Assembly: GCA_007126655.1 (NCBI GenBank)
Contig: SLAV01000080.1
Coordinates: 1 to 38,804, forward strand
Reading direction: 5' to 3'
Length of the DNA: 38,804 bases
From: Haloferula sp.
GTDB taxonomy: Bacteria; Verrucomicrobiota; Verrucomicrobiia; Verrucomicrobiales; Akkermansiaceae
A program made the position numbers and the translations under genes. Of this stretch, positions 20,015 through 27,541 are shown piece after piece. Below the pieces are notes generated by a model. The model was not told the DNA's origin, searched no databases, and was given only the letters and a program-made list of their open reading frames with translations. Each line of letters opens with the position of its first letter. The stretch's first letter is position 1.

Positions 20015-20968
20015 TCACGGGTTGAGTTCGGTGGCGATGGTATGGATGTTGTGGCGCATCATGCCGGTGTAGGTGCCGCGGTCGTGGGTTTTGCCGTCGA
20101 GCGTGAAGGTGTCGCCGGGTTTTCCGAGGGCGTCGGAGTAGAGCGTGCGGTCGGAGATGCGCACTCCGGCCTCTTGAGCGACGGTTTCCAGGGCCTTCGG
20201 GTTGATGGTGGATTCGGGGAAGACGGCGGGGATGCCGGATTCGCGGAGGAAGGCGACGAGGTCGCGGCGGTCGCGCAGGCCGGCCTCGCTGGCGGACGAG
20301 ACGCCCTGGAGGCCGCGCACCTCGAGATCGTATGCGTTGCCGAGGTAGTGGAAGGCGTCGTGGCTGGTGACGAGGACGCGCTGTCCGGCGGGGATTTCGC
20401 CGAGCGTTTCGCGCGCCCATGCGTCGAGCGTTTCGAGTTCCGCCCGGTAGGACGCGGCGCGTTCGCGGAAGACGCCGGCTCCTTCCGGATCGATGGTGGC
20501 GAGGGCGTCGGCAAGCGGGTCGATCACGGCGGCCCAGAGCATCGGGTCGCCCCAGATGTGGGGGTCGAGCGCCCCCGGAAAATCCTCGGCGGCGGCGATC
20601 AGTTGCGAGGGGTCGAGCGTTTCGGCAAGGGCGACGACCCGGCGGCCGCGGCCGGACATTTCCTCAAGGGTGCGCTGGAGGCGGCCTTCGAGGTGGTGGC
20701 CGTTAAAAACGACGAGGTCGGCGCGTTCGAGCAGGCGGGAGTCGCCGATCCGCGGGATGTAGCTGTGGGGATCGACGTCCGGCCCCATCAGGCCGCGGAC
20801 GTCGAGGCGGTCGCCGCCAATCTCGCGGACGAGGTCGGCGGCCATCGTCGTGGTGGCAACTACAAGCGGCCGGCCATCACCGGCGGAGGTGTCGCGCCCG
20901 CAGGACACCACTCCGGCCGCCAGGATGGCGGCGGCAAGCGCGGGCAGGGAGCGGTAATTCAATCTCAC
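20015..20968 (-). CDS. TroA/MntC-like metal-binding lipoprotein of an ABC importer
   Basis: A 317-residue cluster-A-I solute-binding protein for Mn2+/Zn2+/Fe2+. It starts with a lipoprotein signal ending VVSC (lipidated Cys23). Metal ligands by family position are His68 (DVDPHSY), His137 (DPHIW), His203 (TSHDAF) and an Asp near 279 (LYSDAL), a three-His plus Asp set as in TroA. The His-rich loop of ZnuA proteins is absent. The C-terminal DGKTHDRGTYTGMMRHNI fits this family. The only suitable start is GTG at 20968. No ABC permease or ATPase gene is adjacent, so it is an orphan binding protein. A DtxR/MntR-like operator lies about 48 bases upstream, which favours Mn or Fe. Confidence 0.85.
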   Translation of the reverse strand: MRLNYRSLPALAAAILAAGVVSCGRDTSAGDGRPLVVATTTMAADLVREIGGDRLDVRGLMGPDVDPHSYIPRIGDSRLLERADLVVFNGHHLEGRLQRTLEEMSGRGRRVVALAETLDPSQLIAAAEDFPGALDPHIWGDPMLWAAVIDPLADALATIDPEGAGVFRERAASYRAELETLDAWARETLGEIPAGQRVLVTSHDAFHYLGNAYDLEVRGLQGVSSASEAGLRDRRDLVAFLRESGIPAVFPESTINPKALETVAQEAGVRISDRTLYSDALGKPGDTFTLDGKTHDRGTYTGMMRHNIHTIATELNP

Positions 20969-21015
20969 GCCGGGGGGTGTGGTTGGGCAGGCGAGTCTTG
21001 GTCAACTCAAAAAAT

Positions 21016-21029
21016 TTAGGTCCGACTAA
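21016..21029. promoter_or_regulatory. DtxR/MntR-like operator overlapping a promoter
   Basis: TTAGGTCCGACTAA has TTAG and CTAA arms six bases apart, matching the outer bases of the DtxR/IdeR box half (TTAGGTTAGSCTAA). On the minus strand a TATTAT candidate -10 element abuts it, so a bound repressor would block transcription of the metal-binding lipoprotein gene whose GTG is 48 bases away. The site is seen in sequence; the regulator is inferred and no DtxR-family gene is in the window. Confidence 0.45.
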
Positions 21030-21113
21030 TAATATGCAGGGCGAGCTTATTATGACCGGCGGTTTGTTCGCGCGGGTGACGGACCGGGACCGGAAATGGA
21101 GCAGCCGTTTTTG

Positions 21114-22358
21114 TCAGGCCGGGATTCCGCCATCACTGTGCCGTGCCGCGGGGCGGCGGGTGTTTTCCACGACGATTTTGATTCCTTCCTGGCGCAGATT
21201 GGTGGCGAAGGCTTCTTGGATTCGATCGAGCGGGAAGCGATGGGTGATGAGTTTCGTGATCGGCAGGCCGATGCGTTCCGCGCGTTGGAGGAAATGGTAG
21301 GCGTTCGGATATTCCCAGCTGTTGTAGGCCCACGAGCCAACGAGGGTGATTTCCTTTTTGCAGAAATCCTCGTGGGGGTTGACCTGGGAGAGGCCGTTTT
21401 CGACGAAGAAGCCGACCTCGCAGACGCCGCCGCCGCGACGCACGAGTTTGAAAATCGTGGAGGCGGCCTGTGGCACGCCGGTGACGGAGAATGCGAAATG
21501 CGCGCCCATGCCCTTGGTGACGTGGAGCACTTCGTCGGCGAGACTTTCCGCGGACGGGAAGTTGCGGAAGTTGATGGTTTGGTCCGCACCAAGCTGGCGG
21601 GCGAGTGCGAGGCGGGCGTCGCTGCCGTCGATCGCGATGATGTTGTTGACTCCGGCGGTGCGCAGGATGGCGACCAGCATGAGGCCGATCGGCCCGCATC
21701 CCTGGACGACGACGCGGCTGCGGAAATTGATGTGGCCGGTGGCGCGCGCGCGTTCCAGCGCGTGCGCGGCAACGGCCGCGGGCTCGATGAGAACGCGCAG
21801 ATCGATGCTCATGTCGTTGACGACGAAAAACGACGATCCCGGACGGATGATGAGCCATTCACCGAAGTAGCCGTTGAAGTGGTTGTCCGGCTCGTCCGGG
21901 AGCAGGCCGTAGATGCGGAGGTCATCGCAGAGGTTGGCCTTGGCCGGGTTGTATTTCGCGATCATGCAGGCATCGCTGGTTTCGAGCGTGCTGGTTACGA
22001 TCTTGTCGCCCGGGCGCACCGGTTTCCCCACGCTGTCCATGGTGACCGCGGGGCCGACCATAACGACTTCGCCGGTTCCCTCGTGTCCGAGCACCACCGG
22101 GATCAGACCGAACGGGTCTTTCTTGTAGCAGTGGATGTCCGTGCCGCAGATGCCGCAGGCCTCGACGCGGACGAGGATCTCATCCGGCCGGATTTCCCGC
22201 AGCGGGAACTCGCGGAATTCGAGATTTTCCCGTGCGGTGAGAACCGCGGCGCGCCCGGTCGCCGGGATCGCCGGCCTTTGCGGGTGACTGGCGGGAGCGG
22301 GGGAGAGTTGTTGCGCCAATACGTCGCGGACGATGCGTTCGATGTCGGAGGATTGCAT
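21114..22358 (-). CDS. Zinc-dependent alcohol dehydrogenase with N-terminal targeting-like helix
   Basis: A 414-residue medium-chain dehydrogenase. Catalytic zinc residues are Cys71 (CGICGTD) and His92-Glu93 (GHEGTGEV); the Rossmann nucleotide loop is VVQGCGPIGLMLVA. The four-Cys structural zinc lobe of classical enzymes is not seen: only Cys131 and Cys144 fall in that region. Before the catalytic fold there is an 18-residue amphipathic helix and a Pro/Ala linker, resembling the encapsulation peptides of microcompartment enzymes. The ATG at 22358 starts exactly at this helix; upstream frame is not protein-like. The gene follows DUF1501 by 83 bases and ends the PfkB-PSD1-DUF1501-ADH run. Substrate is unknown; an alcohol or aldehyde from deoxysugar breakdown is a guess. 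Confidence 0.87.
   Translation of the reverse strand: MQSSDIERIVRDVLAQQLSPAPASHPQRPAIPATGRAAVLTARENLEFREFPLREIRPDEILVRVEACGICGTDIHCYKKDPFGLIPVVLGHEGTGEVVMVGPAVTMDSVGKPVRPGDKIVTSTLETSDACMIAKYNPAKANLCDDLRIYGLLPDEPDNHFNGYFGEWLIIRPGSSFFVVNDMSIDLRVLIEPAAVAAHALERARATGHINFRSRVVVQGCGPIGLMLVAILRTAGVNNIIAIDGSDARLALARQLGADQTINFRNFPSAESLADEVLHVTKGMGAHFAFSVTGVPQAASTIFKLVRRGGGVCEVGFFVENGLSQVNPHEDFCKKEITLVGSWAYNSWEYPNAYHFLQRAERIGLPITKLITHRFPLDRIQEAFATNLRQEGIKIVVENTRRPAARHSDGGIPA
22305..22358 (-). other. Putative microcompartment encapsulation peptide
   Basis: Residues 1-18 of the alcohol dehydrogenase read MQSSDIERIVRDVLAQQL, an amphipathic helix with Ile/Val/Leu spaced every three to four residues, then a Pro/Ala-rich linker (SPAPASHPQRPAIPATG). 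Encapsulation peptides of PduP, PduD and related enzymes share this plan (short polar start, I/E-x-x-V/I-x-x-V/I-L, flexible linker). No shell protein gene is in this window, so targeting is inference. Confidence 0.45.
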
Positions 22359-22441
22359 TCGATGGAAAAAGATATTTCGCCGTGCGGTATGCGCCTGCAA
22401 AGCGCCGCCGGGCAAGTCGTTTCCGGTTTGTGGGAGCAAAC

Positions 22442-23968
22442 TCAGGCGAAGAGCTTGTCCACGACGTATGCGGGTTCGACGCCGGTAAGGCGTTGGTCGA
22501 GCCCTTGGAACCGGTAGGTGAGCCGGGTGTGGTCAATGCCGAGGAGATGGAGGATGGTGGCGTTGAGGTCGCGGATGTGCATGGGATCCTTGACGATGTT
22601 GTAGGAGAAATCGTCGGTTTCGCCGTAGGTCATGCCGGGATTCACGCCGCCGCCCGCCATCCACATGGAGAAGCAGCGGGGGTGGTGGTCGCGTCCGTAG
22701 TTGTCGGGGCGCAGGCGGCCCTGGGAATAGACGGTGCGGCCAAATTCACCGCCCCAGACGACCAGTGTGTCGTCGAGCAGGCCGCGTTGTTTGAGGTCGG
22801 CGATGAGCGCGGCGGACGGCTGGTCGATGTCGTCGCAGAGGGTGCGCATGCGGTTCGGCAGGTCGCCGTGGGTGTCCCAGCCGCGGTGGAAGACCTGGGT
22901 GAAGCGGACGCCGCGCTCGGCGAGGCGTCGCGCCATGAGGCAGTTGTATGCGAAGGTGCCTTCTTCCTTCGCCTTGGGGCCGTACATGAGCCAGGTGGAT
23001 TCCGGCTCGTCGGAGAGGTTGGTGAGTTCGGGCACCGACGTCTGGAGGCGGAAGGCCATTTCGTATTGGGCGATGCGGGCGTTGGTTTCGGGATCGCCGA
23101 TGCGGTCGTGGAGGTTGCGGTTGATCTCGGCGACGCCGTCGATCATTTCGCGCCGCAGTTTCGACGGGACGCCTTTCGGATTGGAGAGATGGAGGACCGG
23201 ATCGCCGCCGGAGCGGAGGGCGACGCCGGCGTGCTCGGGCGACATGAATCCGGATGACCAAAGGCGGGATGAGAGCGCCTGGATGTTCTGGAAGACGGTG
23301 AGTTTCGATGTGAGGACGACGAACGCGGGCAGGTCGTCGTTCATGGAGCCGAGGCCGTATGAGATCCACGAGCCGATGGACGGGCGGCCGCCGACCATGT
23401 TGCCCGAGTTCATGAGGAGGATGGCGGGCTCGTGGTTGATGGCATCCGTGTGGAGCGATCGGATGACGGCGAGTTCGTCGGCGACTTTGGCGGTATGCGG
23501 GAGCAGTTCGCTCACCCAGTGTCCCGCCTTGCCGTGTTGTTTGAATTTGAAATACGAGGGGGCGATCGGGAAGCGGGCCTGGTTGGCCGTCATGCCGGTG
23601 AGGAGTTGTCCGCCGCGGACGGATTCGGGCAGATCCTCGTCGTAATAGTCGGCGAGTCCGGGTTTGGGGTCCCAGGTTTCGAACTGGGAGGGTGCGCCGG
23701 CCATGAAGAGATAGATTGCGCGCTTGGCCTTGGGAGCGAAGTGCGGATTGAGCGAGGGCGCGGCTTGGGCGGAGGAAACCGCCTCGCGGCCCATCAGCCC
23801 GGCGAGGCCGGCCCACGCGAGGGCCTTGCCGCCGCGGGTGAGGAACTGGCGCCGGGTGGCGAGCGTGAGCCATTCGCGTTTGAGCGAGTCCGGCACGGGG
23901 AGTCCGAGGACTTGCGGGTTCTCACCGCATTGGTCGGAGCAAAGGTGGCGCATCGGGTCGTGGTTCAT
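22442..23968 (-). CDS. Tat-exported DUF1501 protein (second copy)
   Basis: A 508-residue DUF1501 protein paralogous to the one at 15363-16838. The N-terminus has a Cys-containing leader (MRHLCSDQCGENPQ) and then a twin-arginine signal near residue 39 (TRRQFLTRGGKALAWAG). Family motifs include YLFMAGAPSQFETWDPKPGL, the HRGWDTHGDLP segment, GGEFGRT and NYGRDHHPRCFSMWMAGGG, ending ILHLLGIDHTRLTYRFQGLD. The two copies differ throughout, so this is an old paralogue rather than a recent duplication. It is 64 bases after the PSD1 stop and 83 bases before the dehydrogenase, all on the minus strand. The biochemical role of the family is not established. Confidence 0.9.
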   Translation of the reverse strand: MNHDPMRHLCSDQCGENPQVLGLPVPDSLKREWLTLATRRQFLTRGGKALAWAGLAGLMGREAVSSAQAAPSLNPHFAPKAKRAIYLFMAGAPSQFETWDPKPGLADYYDEDLPESVRGGQLLTGMTANQARFPIAPSYFKFKQHGKAGHWVSELLPHTAKVADELAVIRSLHTDAINHEPAILLMNSGNMVGGRPSIGSWISYGLGSMNDDLPAFVVLTSKLTVFQNIQALSSRLWSSGFMSPEHAGVALRSGGDPVLHLSNPKGVPSKLRREMIDGVAEINRNLHDRIGDPETNARIAQYEMAFRLQTSVPELTNLSDEPESTWLMYGPKAKEEGTFAYNCLMARRLAERGVRFTQVFHRGWDTHGDLPNRMRTLCDDIDQPSAALIADLKQRGLLDDTLVVWGGEFGRTVYSQGRLRPDNYGRDHHPRCFSMWMAGGGVNPGMTYGETDDFSYNIVKDPMHIRDLNATILHLLGIDHTRLTYRFQGLDQRLTGVEPAYVVDKLFA

Positions 23969-24032
23969 GGCTTTCGGGATTTTTTAATGGTGCATGCTTG
24001 CGCGGCTTTTTCCAGTCAGACTTGCTTTTGGA

Positions 24033-27000
24033 TCATTTCACGAGTGCTTCATCGAGATTGAGGACGAGGTTGGCGACCATCGTCCATGTGGCGGCTTCGA
24101 CGGGGTGGACATCCGGGTTCGGCGGGTGCGCGCCGGTGGTGAGGGCGGCCTTGGCGTCGTCCGGATTTTCCTGGTAATGGTTTTTGAAGGTTTCGAGACG
24201 CCGGTTGAGTGTTTCGATCTCGGAGGCGTCGAACTCGCGTGCGAGGACGTTTCGGGCCATGAAGTGGAAGCGGTCCCCGGGGGATTCGGCGTATTGGATG
24301 GCGCGGTCGGCCAGCAGCCGGGCGGCCTCGAAGAACTGGGGGTCGTTCATGGTAACGAGGGCCTGCAGCGGGGTGTTGGTGCGGGCGCGGCCGACGCAGA
24401 CAACCTCGCGGGCTTCGGCGTCGAATGTTTCGAGCGAAGGCGGCGGGGCGAAGCGTTTCCAGAAGGTATAGACGGAGCGGCGGTAGAGGCCCTCGCCCTC
24501 GTCGGCCTCGTATTTCCTGGTGTCGGACTCGGGCATGGAGACGGCCTCCCAGATGCCGTCGGGCTGGTAGGGTTTGGCGGGCGGGCCGCCGACGCGGTCC
24601 ACGAGCAGGCCGGCCGCCTGGAGGGCGGTGTCGCGCAGCATTTCGGCGTCCATGCGGAAGCGCGGGGCGCGGGAGAGCATGTGGTTGAAGGGGTCGGCGG
24701 CGAGGGCGTCTTCGGTGACTTGTTGTGATTGGCGGTAGGTGTGTGAGGAGAGCATGAGGCGGTAGATGTGGCGGAGGTCCCAGCCGGATTCGCGGAATTC
24801 GACGGCGAGCCAGTCGAGCAGTTCCGGGTGGGTCGGGCGGCCGCCCATGATGCCGAGGTCGTCGGGGGTATCGACGATGGCGGAGCCGAAGACCTCCTGC
24901 CAGATGCGGTTGACGGTGACGCGTGCGAAGAGCGGGTGGTCGTCGCGGAACAGCCAGTCGGCGAGGTCGAGGCGGTTGCGGTCGGGATGGTCGGGCAGGG
25001 GAGGGAGGATGGCGGGCGTGCCGGGGCCGACGAGTTTCTCGCGGTTGCCGAATTCGCCGCGACCGAGCGTCCAGGCGAACGAGGGTTCGGGGCGGCGCTG
25101 TGCGATGAGGGTGGGTGTGCCGTCCTTGCCGAGCTGGTTGATTTCGCGGTCGAGCCGCTCGATTTCGCGGCGCATTCCGGCGGCCTCCTCGTCGTGGTGT
25201 TCGAGGAAGAACCGGTCGATGGCGAAGTGGCGCTGCCACGCGTCCCATGTGGCGGGGTCGGGTGATTCGGCGACGAGCTCGGCGGCATATTGCTCAAAGG
25301 GAAGCGTGGCAAACTCGCGCCCGTCGAGCGCGCGGCGGAACAGGCGCACGTCCTGGAGTGCGACCTCGCTGATGCGGTTGCCGCCGTGGCGGGAGCCGAG
25401 GGTGAGCGGGAGGTCGTTGCGGATGGTGAGTCCGTCGGCAAGGGTGTCGTGGGTGACCTTGGTTTCGCGGGGTTCGCCGTTGATGTAGAGGGTGACGCCT
25501 TCCGCGGTGCCGGAGCCGTCGTAGCTGAGGCCGACATGCACCCAGTCGCGCCGGTTGATGCCGCCGGCCTCGACGCGGATGGCTTTTTCCGGCCATTCGT
25601 GGATCAGGTGGGCGATGAGCTTGTTGCCCTGGATGGCGAGATCCCAGCCGCGCAGGTCGTTCTCGCCGCCGCCGAGGCGGGCGATGTATGATCCGTTGCC
25701 GATGGGGTTGCCTCCGATATTGGTGCGCTGGCGCGCCCAGAGCGCGACGGAGAAAGCTTCGTCGGCCTCGAAATCGCCGTGATCGGGGATGTGGAAATCG
25801 CTGCGGATGTCCATGCGGGCGGACGGGTGCAGCCAGACGTATTCGCCCCAGACGGGCGGGTTGGTTTCGATTTTCCACTCGCCGGGGCCGGAGGATTCGG
25901 GGGCGCGGTTGCGGACAATGTCGCCGCTTCCCTCGTCGAGCGGCAGGTGCAGTTCGAGGGCGTCGGTGGAGACGGAGTGCGGGGCGTGGCCCTCCTCGAG
26001 CCACGCGGCGAAGCGCTCGTGGGCGCGGGCGCGCAGGGCGTCGTATCCGGCGATCACCTTGGAGCGTGCGGCGACCGCCTCGTCCAGACGCGCGCGTTTT
26101 CCGCTGTCGTCGGGCAGGCGGAGCACCGGGGCTGGATCCTTGCGGTTCTGGTCGCCGGCGATTTCGGCGGTGTTGTGGAAGAAGGCCGCGAGTTCGTAGA
26201 ACTCGTCCATCGAGACGGGGTCGAACTTGTGATCGTGGCAGGCGGCGCAGCCCACCGTGAGGCCGAGGAATGTCTGGCCGAAAGCCTCGGTGCGGTCGCG
26301 GGTGTTCTCGGCGTGGACCTCCTCGACGATGGTGCCGCCCTCGTTTGTTGTCACGTTGCTGCGGATGTAGCCGGTGGCGATCAGGGCATCGGCATCGGGC
26401 GCGGGCATGATGTCCCCGGCAACCTGCTCGCGGACGAATTCGTCGTAGGGTTTGTTGGCCGCGAACGAGCGGATGACGTAGTCGCGGTATGGCCAGATCG
26501 AACGGTAGTTGTCGAAGTGTAGACCGTGGGTGTCGGCATAGCGGACGTAGTCGAGCCAGTAGCGGGTGCGGTGCTCGGCGTATGCGGTGGTCTCGAAGAG
26601 CGAGTCGAGGAACGCCTGGTAGGCCTCGTCGGACGGGTCGGCGGCGAACGCCTCGACGTCATCGGGATCGGGCAGCAGGCCGGTGAGGTCGAGCGAAGCG
26701 CGGCGGGCCAGCGCGCGGGGGTCGCCGGGCGGCATCGGGGCGAGGCCGGCTTTGTCGAGTTCCGCCTGGATGAAGTGGTCGATGGGGTTTTTGACGAGTT
26801 CCGGGTGGGCCGGCTCGGGATGTTCCGGGCGTTCCGGCGGCAGGAATGCCCAGTGGTCCTCGTATTCCGCACCCTCCTCGATCCAGCGGACCAGCAGCTC
26901 GATGGCCTCTTCAGGCATGTCCTTGTGGGCCTCGGGCGGGGGCATCATTTCATTTGGATCGCGCGAACGCATGAGGCGGACGGCGAGCGAGTTTTCCGGG

Positions 27001-27323
27001 TCGCCGGGGATGATGACCGGTTTGCCATCATCACGCGGGGCAAGGGCGTATTCCTCGATGTCGAGACGGAGCGGGTTGTTGGCCGGCTTGCGGGTTCCGG
27101 CGTCAGGACCGTGGCAGTGGTAGCAATATTCGGAGAGCACCGGCTGGACGTCGGTATTGAAGGAGAGCCTTTCAATGTGGCTGACGAGTTCCAAGTCGTC
27201 ATCACCGGCGAGCGGTTCCACGGCATCGTCAGCTTCAGAGACGACCACTTCCTCGCGCTGGCACGAAACCACGAAATATGCGGCAAGCGCGAGGATGATG
27301 GGTCGTTTCCAATTTTTCATCAT
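24033..27323 (-). CDS. PSD1-type cytochrome lipoprotein with LamG-like domain
   Basis: A 1096-residue exported protein. A lipoprotein signal ends VVSC (Cys21). Heme motif CYHCH lies at 67-71, DUF1549 follows from about residue 150, and a second CAACH motif is at 359-363. A beta-sandwich LamG/concanavalin-like domain (about 455-668, from LHLPLDEGSGD to DVRLFRRALDGREF) is inserted before DUF1553 (about 770-1070, DLADWLFRDDHPLFARVTVNRIW to TNTPLQALVTMNDP). LamG domains often bind carbohydrate, so this copy may attach to a glycan at the cell surface; that is inference. Two adjacent ATGs at 27323 and 27320 begin it; the frame upstream is only an antisense shadow of the kinase gene. DUF1501 follows at 64 bases. 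Confidence 0.88.
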   Translation of the reverse strand: MMKNWKRPIILALAAYFVVSCQREEVVVSEADDAVEPLAGDDDLELVSHIERLSFNTDVQPVLSEYCYHCHGPDAGTRKPANNPLRLDIEEYALAPRDDGKPVIIPGDPENSLAVRLMRSRDPNEMMPPPEAHKDMPEEAIELLVRWIEEGAEYEDHWAFLPPERPEHPEPAHPELVKNPIDHFIQAELDKAGLAPMPPGDPRALARRASLDLTGLLPDPDDVEAFAADPSDEAYQAFLDSLFETTAYAEHRTRYWLDYVRYADTHGLHFDNYRSIWPYRDYVIRSFAANKPYDEFVREQVAGDIMPAPDADALIATGYIRSNVTTNEGGTIVEEVHAENTRDRTEAFGQTFLGLTVGCAACHDHKFDPVSMDEFYELAAFFHNTAEIAGDQNRKDPAPVLRLPDDSGKRARLDEAVAARSKVIAGYDALRARAHERFAAWLEEGHAPHSVSTDALELHLPLDEGSGDIVRNRAPESSGPGEWKIETNPPVWGEYVWLHPSARMDIRSDFHIPDHGDFEADEAFSVALWARQRTNIGGNPIGNGSYIARLGGGENDLRGWDLAIQGNKLIAHLIHEWPEKAIRVEAGGINRRDWVHVGLSYDGSGTAEGVTLYINGEPRETKVTHDTLADGLTIRNDLPLTLGSRHGGNRISEVALQDVRLFRRALDGREFATLPFEQYAAELVAESPDPATWDAWQRHFAIDRFFLEHHDEEAAGMRREIERLDREINQLGKDGTPTLIAQRRPEPSFAWTLGRGEFGNREKLVGPGTPAILPPLPDHPDRNRLDLADWLFRDDHPLFARVTVNRIWQEVFGSAIVDTPDDLGIMGGRPTHPELLDWLAVEFRESGWDLRHIYRLMLSSHTYRQSQQVTEDALAADPFNHMLSRAPRFRMDAEMLRDTALQAAGLLVDRVGGPPAKPYQPDGIWEAVSMPESDTRKYEADEGEGLYRRSVYTFWKRFAPPPSLETFDAEAREVVCVGRARTNTPLQALVTMNDPQFFEAARLLADRAIQYAESPGDRFHFMARNVLAREFDASEIETLNRRLETFKNHYQENPDDAKAALTTGAHPPNPDVHPVEAATWTMVANLVLNLDEALVK

Positions 27324-27488
27324 ATCCAGATAGCAAACCTGGCACTCTTTGCCAAGTATCACACGGGAACGCCCGTTATGGCCGATTCTTTCAGGGGCGT
27401 GGTGGATTTTTCCAAAACGTCGCACGGAACCCGTTTCCGGATTCCGGGGGAGATCCGGCGGACGTTGATTGAGCAGCGGCCTTGACGT

Positions 27489-27534
27489 GCGGGGACAGGA
27501 TATCCCCGCGACGGTCTGGGACAGAATGTCCCAG
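27489..27534. repeat. Tandem pair of related hairpins (REP-like doublet)
   Basis: Two perfect hairpins lie just past the PfkB stop: GCGGGGA-CAGGATA-TCCCCGC at 27489-27509 and CTGGGACA-GAA-TGTCCCAG at 27516-27534. Their cores, GGGACAGGATATCCC and GGGACAGAATGTCCC, agree at 12 of 15 positions, so they look like diverged copies of one unit. Neither is followed by a T-run on either strand. They may attenuate transcription between the kinase and PSD1 genes or protect mRNA ends. Confidence 0.6.
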
Positions 27535-27541
27535 CCACGAG

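Noticed and set aside
27516-27534. Classical intrinsic terminator after the PfkB gene
   Set aside because: The stem is perfect but no T-run follows on either strand, and a related hairpin sits beside it; a repeat element fits better.
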